Both the position numbers and the translations under genes were made by a program. DNA of 64,000 nucleotides from Trissonchulus latispiculum (Eukaryota > Nematoda > Enoplea > Enoplida > Ironidae). Position 1 is the first letter of the stretch, and each line of letters starts with the position of its first letter. Shown here piece after piece: positions 1-10,764 of this stretch. The notes under the pieces were generated by a model. That model was not told where the DNA came from, searched no databases, and saw nothing but the letters and a program-made list of their open reading frames with translations. The stretch is from assembly GCA_030248195.1 (NCBI GenBank), contig JASAND010018339.1, positions 62,001-126,000 of the forward strand, read 5' to 3'.

Positions 1-19
1 AAAAATTTTGTCAAGAAAT

Positions 20-245
20 TGGCTGGAAATAGTTTAAAACGCTAAAAAATGGGTTGTAAAACGCAATACGAGTAGTTTTTGAGTACTTTTACGTCGAAAA
101 TAGTCGATTTTATGTCAAGAAACGGCCATTTTAGCTGAAAAAAATTGGGTACACTTAAGGGTACAGTTTTTCCCAAACATTTTCGATTTTTAGACCCCCC
201 AAGCCAGATTTGGACTGTTTACTCCCCTCCCCCAACCCAAACAGG
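20..245. repeat. Dispersed repeat Y, copy 1
   Basis: This stretch is clearly similar, in the same orientation, to 11189-11403. Both contain GTAAAACGCAATACGAGTAG, a GGGTACAGTTTTT block and an end reading AACCCAAACAGG. The ORF-like stretches here show no recognisable protein. Family unknown. The two copies bracket the nested X/E repeat block, so they may be outer parts of one old composite. Confidence 0.7.
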
Positions 246-356
246 CGCCGAAGACGCGAAAATTGGCCGAAATTTGGGTATTTTTGGGGTAAATTTTGCA
301 AAAGTTTTCAAAAAAGTGCAAATGTTTGGCTTAACGTGTTTATTATTGAGATTATT

Positions 357-397
357 GTTTATTTTACATGCGACTGCAAGGAGTTCCTACTTGTATA
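357..397 (+). repeat. Truncated terminus of foldback family E
   Basis: The sequence ACATGCGACTGCAAGGAG followed by TTCCTACTTGT matches the outer right end of E1 (near 1580-1617) with a few bases deleted. It is a relic end only. The remaining bases up to 785 hold G/C-rich low-complexity runs and nothing I can name. Confidence 0.6.
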
Positions 398-785
398 TAA
401 TTTGAGAGGGTGGGATCTGGGATTTGGCCATTTGGGGTGGGGGTCTGCCTCCAGAATTTCGAGGGTGGGGTCGGGAATTTTCTATTTGGGGGTGGGGCCC
501 CCCCAGGTAGACCTTTTTGAAAGCGTTTTCTCAAATTTTGCGTAAAATCACTTTGAAACGGTGTAAAACGCCTACAACGTAAAACGTTAAAATAAGCCTT
601 GTTTTGAAGGAAAACGGAATAAATTACAAAATTTTGCCTTTTCGACCATTTTCTAAATTTCTGATATGCAAATTCTGAGGGGGGTGGGTTGGAGGGTTCG
701 GTTAGCCCCTCTAACTTTCGGGGGTCGACCACCAAATTTACCTCAGGCTCCAAATTGAAAGTTTTAGAGAAATTATGTATATTAT

Positions 786-1617
786 ACAAGTAGGAAAAAT
801 GCTCCTTGCAGTCGCATGTAAAATGCAATATGAGCTAAGGGCAGCATTTAAATACGTAAAAGACAAGAGTTAAAATACTTAATATGAGCCAGCATCTAAA
901 TGGGTAGAAGACAAGATTCAAAATGCTTAATATGAGCCAGCATTTAATGTCTAGAAGACAAGATTTAAATCCTTAATATGAGCAGCTCGCTTTCTCGGGC
1001 TCATATTGACGCCTTCAAGCTTGTAAGTAAACCTCAAGGTACTCAGTGAGGGTCGGGTAATCGTAATGACGTTATAGCTCTAGCCCCGCATATTATAGCG
1101 CTTGTTATATTACGTTATATATAGTTTAGCTTACATACCAGCTTACATACCTTACTTACTTACATAGCTTGCTATAACTGACTTCTGAAAGAGATGAGCT
1201 GGACTGTAAAAACAGAAATAAGCTGACAAGTAATACGTTTTCGAAATAAAAGCGTTTGTTTTAATTAAATTGCTTAGAGTTATCTTGTGGTTAGACAACT
1301 TGACAAATAAATAGGAATTTGACGCATGTCACATTGGCGAAAATAACGGGCCTTGAAGGAGTCATTTAAGTGGCTGTAAATGTGGCGTCAATATGAGCCC
1401 GAGAAAGCGAGCTGCTCATATTAAGCATTTAAATCTTGTCTTCTAGACATTTAAATGCTGGCTCATATTAAGCATTTTGAATCTTGTCTTCTACCCATTT
1501 AGATGCTGGCTCATATTAAGTATTTTAACTCTTGTCTTTTACGTACGTATTTAAATGCTGCCCTTAGCTCATATTGCATTTTACATGCGACTTGCAAGGA
1601 GCATTTTTCCTACTTGT
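786..1617. mobile_element. Foldback element E1
   Basis: Long terminal inverted repeats: the left arm at about 786-1010 is matched in reverse complement by 1392-1617. The outer end is ACAAGTAGGAAAAATGCTCC. Each arm is built of direct sub-repeats of roughly 50-60 bp (AATATGAGCCAGCAT ... AGAAGACAAGAT). The inner end forms a small hairpin, AATATGAGC ... GCTCATATT. The 380-bp centre has no ORF. Same architecture as E2 and E3. No convincing target-site duplication is seen at 786 or 1617, and on the right the element runs directly into array segment X1. Confidence 0.8.
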
Positions 1618-2790
1618 CTTCTTCCATTTTTGGTATTGTTGTAGAGAACGTGGCAGCATATTCGATCTCATTTTGACCCACACAGGACCCACCCACCGCT
1701 GTTTTTGGGGCTTTTCGCAACGTTGACCCTGGCCGAGGAACCACGGGCGCCCCCGAGGGTCACATCCGTCGGTTTCGGCGAATGCCCATTGAAACGAGCG
1801 TAGTCGATTTGCTATGTATGCCCCCGACCAAAACGTCGAAAAACGCTGTTTTAGACCATTTGACCAGTGGTCAATAGGTCCCCTAGGCCGTAGTGACCAC
1901 TGATCACTTCCAGCGGTTTCGGCAATATGCCCATTGAAACGAGCGTAGTCGATTTACTATAAATGCCCCTGTCCAAAACGCCAAAAAACGCTGTTTTAGG
2001 CCGTTTGACCAGTGGTCAAGAGGTCCCCTAGGCTGTAGTGACCACTGGTCACTTCCATCGGTTTCGGCAATATGCCCATTGAAACGAGCGTAGTCGATAT
2101 ACCATATATGCCCCCGAACAAAACGCCGAAAAACACTGTTTTAGACCATTTGACCAGTGGTCAATAGGTCCCCTAGGCCAAAGTGACCACTGGTCACTTC
2201 CATCGGTTTCGGCAATATGCCCATAGAAACGAGCGTAGTCGATTTACTATAAATGCCCCTGTCCAAAACGCCAAAAAACGCTGTTTTAGGCCGTTTGACC
2301 AGTGGTCAATAGGTCCCCTAGGCTGTAGTGACCACTGGTCACTTCCATCGGTTTCGGCAATATGCCCGTTAAAACGAGCGTAGTCGATATACTATATATG
2401 CCCCGACCAAAACGCCGAAAAACGCTGTTTTAGGCCATTTGACCAGTGGTCGATAGGCCCCCGAGGCCATAGTGACCAGTGGTCACTTCCATCGGTTTCG
2501 GCAATATGCCCATTGAAACGAGCGTAGTCGATTTACTTGCTATTTATTTGCTTTTGGGGACTTTTCCCAACTTTGACCCTGGGCGAGGAACCACGGGCGC
2601 CATGCAGCCCGAGGGTCACATCCATCGGTTTCGGCGATGTGCTCATCGTTTTCAGCGCCCCCGATTTACTATGTATGAGCACCACCAAATGGCCGAAAAA
2701 CGCTATTTTAGACGACTTTTTGACAATTTTCAAACAAGACAAGTCCAAACGCTTCGCAACCCCATGTTTGACAGTCTCTAAAAATCGCTA
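1618..2790 (-). mobile_element. Array segment X1, joined to E1
   Basis: Read on the minus strand, this segment shares with X2 a flank containing GCGTTTTTCGGC, CATATATAGTAAATCG and GATGAGCA. It also shares with X2 and X3 the junction into the E end, of the form AAAATGRAA..RGACAAG. Between the two flanks lies a 145-bp tandem array. Near 1680-1710 a single copy of the start of the X2 monomer (minus-strand GTGTGGGTCAAAATGA) is present but not amplified. The hairpin end seen in X2 and X3 is not found here. The segment fades out before the hAT-type element at 2848. Confidence 0.65.
1746..2530. repeat. Tandem array, 145-bp monomer, about 5.5 copies
   Basis: The landmark TAGTGACCACTGGTCAC (or close variants) recurs at about 1891, 2036, 2181, 2326 and 2470, giving a 144-145 bp period. 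Each monomer contains the near-palindromes GTGACCACTGGTCAC and TTGACCAGTGGTCAA. The small ORFs inside are by-products of the repetition, not genes. Confidence 0.9.
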
Positions 2791-2847
2791 GGAGCCAAAT
2801 TGGGCAAAAATAATCAATAGTGAACAGGTTCATGGTTATGTTAACAA

Positions 2848-3987
2848 TAGGGATCGGACGGAGGTGGGTTTTTGCCTCCGGCCGGAGCCGGAGCCGGAGG
2901 CAGGTCACCTCCGGCCGGAGCCGGAGCCGGAGCCGGAGGTAGCCCAAAAATGACACTATATTTTAAAAACAGTTTACGGTACAGTGAAGACAATTTTTTG
3001 CATATGTGTCGATGTTGCTATATATATTTTGAACAGTTAAAATATTAAATCAATGCTTTATTCATTCAAATAATTTCTATAAATTTGTTCATTCAAATTT
3101 TCAATATATAGTAAAGCAAATCTGCGTAAACTTACCCATATATTTTGTTTTAATTATTAAATTGGGTAAGAGGGTTTTGGCCCCGACCTACAGCTTATAT
3201 ATAAATGATAGCTGTAAAGCTGTACGTATGGCAGCAAGAATTAATTAAGCAAGCAGCTTTTGTTTTTGTATATAAATAGTTCAATTTTTTATAAAAGAAG
3301 TTCAAGGGTACACGAAAATATTTGAAGTACCGATATATTTGAAAAAGGTAATACATTCCTATTAAAATGTATATACTAGCAAAAATTATGCTCTATAGGC
3401 ATTTCTGTGTGTATATATATTGCAAATTCTTAATTATTATATACTTACGCATTATATATATTATTATTAAATTAAATGCTGTGTTATTATATATATATTA
3501 TTTGCCTTGATTTGGAACCATAGGAAATGTCGACGGGATGGCAAAATTACTAAGGAGAAAGATAAAATAATAATTTTCGCACTAGGAGATAATACCTCGA
3601 TTTGCTAAACTTTTTGAATTCAATTTTAATAACTGCTTTAAACTTTCCAGGTTAATCTACAACATACGTTATTTTCCAAATTTAACAAAATGGAAAGCCA
3701 AGTTTCTAGCATTTTGATGGAAATACAGCAGAAACTACATAGCAGTGAAATTTGAGAAAATTTGGCATCACAGAGAAAATAGAGAACTGTATATTTGCCA
3801 AACTATCACAGTCCACTGTTTAAATTTTGTTTAGATAATTTAAAATTACTTTAACCTTACTTTATTACATATATCTTTAAAAAAACTCCGGCTCCGGCCA
3901 CCTTGCCTCCGGCTCCGGCTAGCCGGAGCCGGAGGTGCTAAATCCGGCCGGAGCCGGAGCCGGAGCCGGAGCCGGATCCGATCCAGA
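2848..3987. mobile_element. Non-autonomous hAT-type element, CCGGAG-repeat ends
   Basis: Flanked by a perfect 8-bp duplication GTTAACAA at 2840-2847 and 3988-3995. The left end reads TAGGGATCGGA; the right end, read inward from outside, is TCTGGATCGGATCC, so only the extreme bases differ. Both subterminal regions are dense tandem CCGGAG/GGAGCC hexamers, in inverted orientation to each other. The AT-rich interior of about 850 bp has no ORF. An 8-bp duplication and TAGGGATG-like ends are typical of the hAT superfamily. No transposase is encoded. Confidence 0.85.
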
Positions 3988-4039
3988 GTTAACAAGAGAA
4001 TAATAGGTAAAGGTTACCACCGAAGCCATGTGAAAAACC

Positions 4040-4460
4040 GTGGAACAAATGGAAAGGGGAAAGGGAAAGGAAGGGGGGAAAAGTGGGTTTTTAGGTTTTT
4101 GGGGGGTGGGGGAGCGCTGGGGGGATGCAATGGTGTGTTGGTTGTGTTGCGTTAAGGTGCAGGGGTTTGGCGTGCGGGGGTGTGGGGGGCCGGGAGTGTT
4201 GTGTGTGTGGTGTGTGTGTGATGTGGGGTTGGTAGGGTGGGGGTGGACGGTGGTGTGCGGGAGGGGTGGGGTGGGGGGGGGGGGGGGGGGGGGGGGGCGG
4301 GGGGAGGGGGGCGGGGGGGGGGGGGGGGTGGTGGGGGGGTGGGGGGGTGGGGGGTGAAAAGTTTTTTTTTATGGTATGGGGTGTGGTAGGTGGGTTGGTT
4401 TTAGTGGGGGGGGTAGTGAAGTGGTGGTTATGGGGGAGGGAGTAGCGGGGGTGGGATGGT
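4040..4460. repeat. G-rich low-complexity tract with long poly-G runs
   Basis: About 420 bp of almost pure G and T on the plus strand, with G runs over 20 bases near 4270-4330. The ORF that crosses it codes only for Gly/Val/Trp low complexity and is not a gene. Strong G-quadruplex potential. Base calls and length here are likely to be unreliable. Confidence 0.8.
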
Positions 4461-4465
4461 GAATT

Positions 4466-4499
4466 ATTATGTAGGGGCGCGATAGCGCCCCTACATAAT
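4466..4499. other. Perfect 15-bp hairpin at the end of X2
   Basis: ATTATGTAGGGGCGC, loop GATA, then GCGCCCCTACATAAT. The equivalent hairpin in X3 (10734-10764) has a different stem sequence but the same position and flanks, so the pairing itself appears to be maintained. Confidence 0.85.
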
Positions 4500-5219
4500 A
4501 TGGGTATAAAGGCGTCTGCGCGGCCCCCTGGAGACAGTGTTGGCCTGGTGCCAGCTAATTAGAGGTCTGGGAGGGGTAAAAATGTTACCATCGTAAAGTA
4601 CTCGAGCAGTACTACAAGTACCACCATACTTTTGGTTAAAATTCCGAACTTCGAAATTTTGCACTAGGCGGGAGTTACCGTGCGTTTGTTTTTTTTCTCG
4701 GTTAATAACGCTTTTCGGAAGTGCTTATGTCAGCGCAGTGTTGGAACGATATGGGCATTTTGGTCCTATACTACTATTATATGTTGGTAGGCAGGGTCCT
4801 CCCATGCAACCTTTTTTTGGTCATTTTGGCACCTGGCCAATTTTGGCTCTGTGCCAAGGCCCCAAAATCGGACTTTCGCTATTTTGGCACTTCGGTTGTG
4901 ATCGACTTTTTTTCACAGGCTAGCAGCTAGATCGGTTTGGTTTATTTTATTTGAATATTTCGGACTATGCGCGGAATGTAACGAGGGGGATTTTTTAATT
5001 TCGCTCTGTAGCTTTCAGGAGATGGGCCCAAACTTTGCATTTTTTCACCTGTTTTCACGAAAAGTTTCTAAGTCCCACTTTTACTAGAAATGGCCTAAAA
5101 GTCACTAAAAATGGCGTTTTTCGGCGTTGGGGTGGTACCCATATATAGTAAATCGGGGTCGCTGAAAACGATGAGCATACTGCTGAGGTCGGTGGATGTG
5201 ACCCCTGACCCACAGCGCC

Positions 5220-6870
5220 CACCCACAGTGGGCCCGGTGTGGGTCAAAAATGAAAGTCTTCAAAAGTGGTCAAGTTTGGTATCAAATGAAAGCCCTTGGC
5301 GAGGCGATCAACTTTTGTCATTATGCCACCCACAAAAAGTGGCCCCAGCGGCCTGTGGGTGGGTGGCCCACCCACAGTGGGTCCGGTGTGGGTCAAAAAT
5401 GAAAGTCTTCAAAAGTGGTCAAGTTTGGTGTCAAATGAAAGGCCTTGGTGAGGCGATCAACTTTTGTCATTATACCACCTCCAAAAACTGGCCCCACCGA
5501 CCTGTGGGTGGGTGCCCCACCCACAGTGGGTCCGGTGCGGGTCAAAAATGAAAGTCTTCAAAAGTGGTCAAGTTCGGCATCAAATGAAAGCCCTTGGCGA
5601 GGCGATCAACTTTTATCATTATACCACCTCCAAAAAGTGGCCCCACCGACCTGTGGGTGGGTGCCCCACCCACAGTGGGCCCGGTGTGGGTCAGAAATGA
5701 AAGTCTTCAAAAGTGGTCAAGTTTGGTGTCAAATGAAAGGCCTTGGTGAGGCGATCAACTTTTGTCATTATACCACCCCCAAAAAGTGGCTCCACCGACC
5801 TGTGGGTGGGTGCCCCACCCACAGTGGGTCCGATGCGGATCAAAAATGAAAGTCTTCAAAAGTAGTCAAGCTCGGCATCAAATGAAAGCCCTTGGCGAGG
5901 CGATCAACTTTTATCATTATACCACCTCCAAAAACTGGCCCCACCGACCTGTGGGTGGGTGCCCCACCCACAGTGGGCCCGGTGTGGGTCAGAAATGAAA
6001 GTCTTCAAAAGTGGTCAAGTTTGGTGTCAAATGAAAGGCCTTGGTGAGGCGATCAACTTTTGTCATTATACCACCTCCAAAAACTGGCCCCACCGACCTG
6101 TGGGTGGGTGCCCCACCCACAGTGGGTCCTGTGCGGGTCAAAAATGAAAGTCTTCAAAAGTGGTCAAGTTCGGCATCAAATGAAAGCCCTTGGCGAGGCG
6201 ATCAACTTTTATCATTATACCACCTCCAAAAAGTGGCCCCACCGACCTGTGGGTGGGTGCCCCACCCACAGTGGGTCCGGTGTGGGTCAAAAATGAAAGT
6301 CTTCAAAAGTGGTCAAGTTTGGTGTCAAATGAAAGGCCTTGGTGAGGCGATCAACTTTTGTCATTATACCACCTCCAAAAAGTGGCCCCACCGACCTGTG
6401 GGTGGGTGCCCCACCCACAGTGGGTCCGGTGTGGGTCAAAAATGAAAGTCTTCAAAAGTGGTCAAGTTTGGCATCAAATGAAAGCCCTTGGCGAGGCGAT
6501 CAACTTTTGTCATTATGCCACCCACAAAAAGTGGCCCCACCGACCTGTGGGTGGGTGCCCCACCCACAGTGGGTCCGGTGTGGGTCAAAAATGAAAGTCT
6601 TCAAAAGTGGTCAAGTTTGGTATCAAATGAAAGCCCTTGGCGAGGCGATCAACTTTTGTCATTATGCCACCCACAAAAAGTGGCCCCACCGACCTGTGGG
6701 TGGGTGCCTCACCCACTGTGGGTCCGGTGTGGGTCAAAAATGAAAGTCTTCAAAAGTGGTCAAGTTTGGTATCAAATGAAAGCCCTTGGCGAGGCGATCA
6801 ACTTTTGCCATTATACCACCCCCAAAAAGTGGCTCCACCGACCTGTGGGTGGGTGGCCGGCGTGGGTCAA
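5220..6870. repeat. Tandem array, 149-bp monomer, about 11 copies
   Basis: The landmark GAAAGTCTTCAAAAGTGG recurs near 5252, 5400, 5549, 5698, 5847, 5996, 6145, 6294, 6443, 6592 and 6741, a 149-bp period, with a shortened unit at 6868. Each monomer has a palindromic core, CTGTGGGTGGG ... CCCACCCACAG. Because 149 is not a multiple of three, overlapping ORFs of about 134 codons recur; they are artefacts. Two monomer variants (GGCCTTGGTGAGG and GCCCTTGGCGAGG) partly alternate, which suggests some dimeric amplification. Confidence 0.95.
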
Positions 6871-7633
6871 AAATTAAAGTCTTCAAAAGTAGTCATGTTT
6901 GGTAAAAAAATGAAAGCCCATTTGCTCACATTTGCCCTGCCTATTGCATTTTTCAAGCTCCTTATCTGCGTCAGCTCACTGCTGGAAAGGGAACCTTTAA
7001 AATGACAGAAGGACAAGTAATAAAAATGCTCCTCCGGAGCATGAAAAAGTAATATGGGTAGTTGTGAGGTTGTAAAATCAAGAGAGGACTAGTCTTAAAA
7101 ATGCTTAATATGGGGCTAGGTTCAAAAAAGAAGAGGACTAGGTTGTGGGCGAATTAATATGGGCACAGCTTCGCCGAGCAACCCATATTCGCAGGCTTTC
7201 ACGCTTCGCCATGGCGATTGCCATATACAAAGCAATTAATGTCAGTCAATAATTACAATTCCAGCAGTTATATATATACGCAAACTATATAGTATATAAT
7301 TTGGTTGTGCTGGACTGCGACAAGCAACTAGAAAGAACCAAGGCTATGATTGTAACGCTAACGGTTGAATAGAACTAGAAGATCGTCGGAGAGTGTCCTG
7401 ATCCTGAAGTTATTGTTGAAATATATACTTTTCTTATAAATGGTTAAAACGCTAGGTAGATAAATATTAAGAGTTTATCGAAAGAAATGTTTGTTTCCAC
7501 TAAAACTCGTTTATCATAGTCGTACATTATTTATATACGTGCCGTAACTAAATCTGAACACTGGTACGTATAAAAATACATAACTTTTTCAGTCCGCGAA
7601 TATGGGTTGCTCGGCGAAGCTGTGCCCATATTA

Positions 7634-8337
7634 ACAAGAATAAAAATGCTCCGGTGGAGCATGAAAAATGCAATATGGGTGACACTGAGTTTTAAGCGGA
7701 CAGAGGACTAGGTTTTAAAACGTTAATATGGGAGGGGCAGGTTGTAAATGCCAGGAGGACTAGGTTAAAAGCGCACTAATATGGACCAGCTTCGCTGAAC
7801 AACCCATATTCGCGAAAACTGTCCAGAGTTTCTATCGGCTGCTGCTTGCTATATATTGCTATTGACAGTTCTTCGGAAAATTGTACGATTTGTCAGCATG
7901 GCCTGCAAGTATGTGGTCGTGTTCCTTATTATACAACTTAATAATACACGTACATAACGTCAACTGCTTTTCGCATCAACTTAACACAAGATTCTGCGCT
8001 GACAGTGCAGAAAAAACACCTTGAACACCTTTCTATCAGAACTGCATTGTTTACTTGGAATAAGCTTTAATATTTCAAAATCGTCCCGCTTGCTTTGAAA
8101 GCTGAAGAATAATGTAGATATTACTCGTATATCATGTGGAGTGGAGCATGAGTGACCGCGAATATGGGTTGTTCAGCGAAGCTGGTCCATATTAGTGCGC
8201 TTTTAACCTAGTCCTCCTGGCATTTACAACCTGCCCCTCCCATATTAACGTTTTAAAACCTAGTCCTCTGTCCGCTTAAAACCCAGTGTCACCCATATTG
8301 CATTTTTCATGCTCCACCGGAGCATTTTTATTCTTGT
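7634..8337. mobile_element. Foldback element E3
   Basis: Terminal inverted repeats of about 180 bp (7634-7812 against 8159-8337) with essentially one mismatch. Ends are ACAAGAATAAAAATGCTCC. Internal sub-repeats carry AGGACTAGGTT and AATATGG, as in E2. The centre (7813-8158) is unique, AT-rich and without an ORF. E3 forms the left part of the larger nested insertion and is joined on its right to array segment X3. Confidence 0.85.
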
Positions 8338-8579
8338 CCTATTTCATTTTTAAGGTTCTCAGTAAAAAGCAAAAACGTTAAAGCTGTGTGAAAGAAACTT
8401 TAAAAATTCCGCCAATCATTAATCGTCAACCGAAAGTACAGAACAAAGAAGCTTGAAAAGTTCCAAGTTCTTCCTTTTTCTCTATTTTGACAGAAATCCA
8501 ACATCCAGTACCCATGGCTGCAATAGTTTTAGTTACTGTATTTAGCATATAGCACTCTACTGCTGCGCAAAAATGCAAA

Positions 8580-9760
8580 CTTTACTGTCAGTGAAGGAAA
8601 CTCATAAAACACGATTTGCAATGCTCTGCCGCACTTTTGTGCAAGATTGCGGACTATTGCAACTTACCTGTAGCTAGTTATAGGCCGTGCTGTACTTCGG
8701 CAGCACTCTACTGCAGCGCAACCAGATGTAAACATTACTGTCGGCGAAGGAAACTCATTTGCAATGCTCTACCGCACTTGTGTGCAAAATTTCGGACTAT
8801 TGCAACTTACCTGTAGCTAGTTATAGGCCGTGCTGTACTTCAGCAGCACTCTACTGCAGCGCAACCAGATGCAAACTTTACTGTCGGTGAAGGAAACTCA
8901 TACGGCATGATTTGCAATGCTCTGCCGCACTTGTGTGCAAAATTTCGGACGATTGCAACTTACCTGTAGCTAGTTATAGGCCGTGCTATACTTCAGCAGC
9001 ACTCTACTGCAGCGCAACCAGATGCAAACTTTACTGTCGGTGAAGGAAACTCATACGGCATGATTTGCAATGCTCTGCCGCACTTATGTGCAAGATTGCG
9101 GACTATTGCAACTTACCTGTAGCTAGTTATAGGCCGTGCTGTACTTCGGCAGCACTCTACTGCAGCGCAACCAGATGTAAACATTACTGTCGGCGAAGGA
9201 AACTCATTTGCAATGCTCTACCGCACTTGTGTGCAAAATTTCGGACTATTGCAACTTACCTGTAGCTAGTTATAGGCCGTGCTGTACTTCGGCAGCACTC
9301 TACTGCAGCGCAACCAGATGTAAACATTACTGTCGGCGAAGGAAACTCATTTGCAATGCTCTACCGCACTTGTGTGCAAAATTTCGGACTATTGCAACTT
9401 ACCTGTAGCTAGTTATAGGCCGTGCTGTACTTCAGCAGCACTCTACTGCAGCGCAACCAGATGCAAACTTTACTGTCGGCGAAGGAAACTCATTTGCAAT
9501 GCTCTGCAACACTTGTGTGCAAAACTTCGGACTATTGCAAACTTACCTGTAGCTAGTTATAGGCCGTGCTGTACTTCAGCAGCACTCTACTGCAGCGCAA
9601 CCAGATGCAAACTTTACTGTCGGTGAAGGAAACTCATACGGCATGATTTGCAATGCTCTGCCGCACTTGTGTGCAAAATTTCGGACGATTGCAACTTACC
9701 TGTAGCTAGTTATAGGCCGTGCTATACTTCAGCAGCACTCTACTGCAGCGCAACCACATA
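8580..9760. repeat. Tandem array of X3, 143-bp monomer with longer variant
   Basis: The landmark TAGTTATAGGCCGTGCT recurs about eight times between 8674 and 9724. Spacing is 143 bp in most steps and about 154-157 bp where an extra block (ACGGCATGATT) is present. Each monomer carries CAGCACTCTACTGCAGCGCA. Short ORFs of 66-91 codons repeat with the array and are not genes. Confidence 0.92.
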
Positions 9761-10733
9761 GTAACATCGTAATAAGTATACGAAACGTATCTATAATAGT
9801 TTGTCATGTCCTAAACTATCTGTATGCCGAATTTCAAATACCAGTGACGAATGAATAACTTGTTATCGACGGTGCTGTGTTTGGGACAGCACATACAGCA
9901 CGGTGGAAGCTAGAGAGTGCACCAACTAACATAGCTACAGTTCCCCCTTACTACAGACATAATTTTCACCAAGTTTCATATGTTTAGCCGTTTACAGTAA
10001 GTCTACAGACAGCGTGCTATGGTTGCTGCATAATAGTACAGCACGATAGCAGCACCGCACAGAGCTGCGACTATGCTCATCGTGTTCAGCGACCCCGATA
10101 ACCCTTATATGCGTCCCACTATATGGCCCAAAACAGCATATTTAGGCCTATTTTTGACTATTTTCTGTGGAGTTGGGACTTAGAAACTTTTCCGAAAATG
10201 GCCATTTGGACCAACTTCCTTTGGGCCGGCCGCCTGAACGGTCCAGGACCTAAATCAAAAATCGGCCAACGTTACGCACTAGTATACCCTCCGTACTTGT
10301 TCATGCAACAAACCGCGTGTCTCTAGCTTGTTCCCTGAGCCCTGTGGGCGTGACACAAAATGGCCGTTTTTTGGCCAAAAACGCCGTCAGGCCACTTTTG
10401 GCCGGCCGGCCAGGTGGCATGCCGGGCCGGGCAGCGAAAAAATATAGCGCGGGGCACATGGGACCATATCGGCATTCAGAAAATATAAACCTTTCCGGCT
10501 GAAAATGCTCACATCTTTCAAACACCTCTGCACAAAATAGCCCTTTTCCAAGCGTGACTAACACAGAAAAAAACAAACGGACCTAACTTGTTCGGAAGCG
10601 AAAATTTTCAAAGTTGAAAATTTTGACCAAAACTTTTTTGCAACTTGCAAACTTGCCGAGTTTCGTTCAGTATTGAGCTGGCACCGTGCTCGAACGAGTC
10701 TCATAGGGCCGCGCAGCGCCTTTTACACCCATA
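9761..10733 (-). other. Non-array flank of X3
   Basis: No gene. Read on the minus strand, it contains ATCGGGGTCGCTGAACACGA and GATGAGCATA, matching the X1 and X2 flanks, then a GGCCGGCC-rich palindromic stretch near 10398-10412, and finally the CTGCGCGGCCC and GGGTGTAAAAGGCG motifs next to the terminal hairpin. Confidence 0.65.
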
Positions 10734-10764
10734 TTATAGGGGGTCGCTCTCGCGCCCCCTATAA
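10734..10764. other. Terminal hairpin of X3
   Basis: TTATAGGGGG pairs with CCCCCTATAA, closing a loop of eleven bases. It lies exactly at the border with the interrupted right arm of E2, so it marks the end of the inserted composite. Confidence 0.75.

Larger units (their letters stand above)
4463..7012 (+). mobile_element. Array segment X2, joined to E2
   Basis: Starts with a hairpin (4466-4499), followed by AATATGGGTATAAAGGCG and CTGCGCGGCCCC, which are also found in reverse complement at 10705-10735 (X3). Then come about 600 bp of non-coding flank shared with X1 and X3 (for example CATATATAGTAAATCGGGG at about 5140), an eleven-copy 149-bp array, and a short tail ending GACAGAAGGACAAG that runs into E2. 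A hairpin end plus a central minisatellite of about 150 bp is the organisation described for non-autonomous Helentron-type elements (DINE-1/HINE, oyster 'pearl' elements). That assignment is inference. Confidence 0.65.
7635..10761 (-). mobile_element. Composite E3+X3 inserted into the right arm of E2
   Basis: The intact left arm of E2 gives the pre-insertion sequence, so the borders are clear. The left flank ends CCCATATTAA and the right flank begins TAATTCGCCC, implying a 2-3 bp duplication (TA or TAA). The insert begins with the E3 end, contains the 143-157 bp array, and finishes at a hairpin (10734-10764). This shows that E3 and X3 moved together as one unit. Confidence 0.7.

Noticed and set aside
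786..1617. Possible CRISPR array from the regular sub-repeats
   Set aside because: The sub-repeats are in inverted arms of a foldback element, spacers are not unique, and this is an animal genome.
5111..7005. A run of overlapping 78-146-codon ORFs with repeated MKVFKSGQV / WPHRPVGGCPTHSG-like peptides
   Set aside because: They follow from a 149-bp DNA repeat read in shifting phases. The DNA, not the protein, is what is repeated, and the segment is a transposon array.
8616..9626. Repeated Cys-rich 66-91-codon ORFs that look like small disulfide-rich peptides
   Set aside because: They are copies of a tandem DNA monomer with no signal peptide or start context; the regular Cys pattern comes from the repeat.
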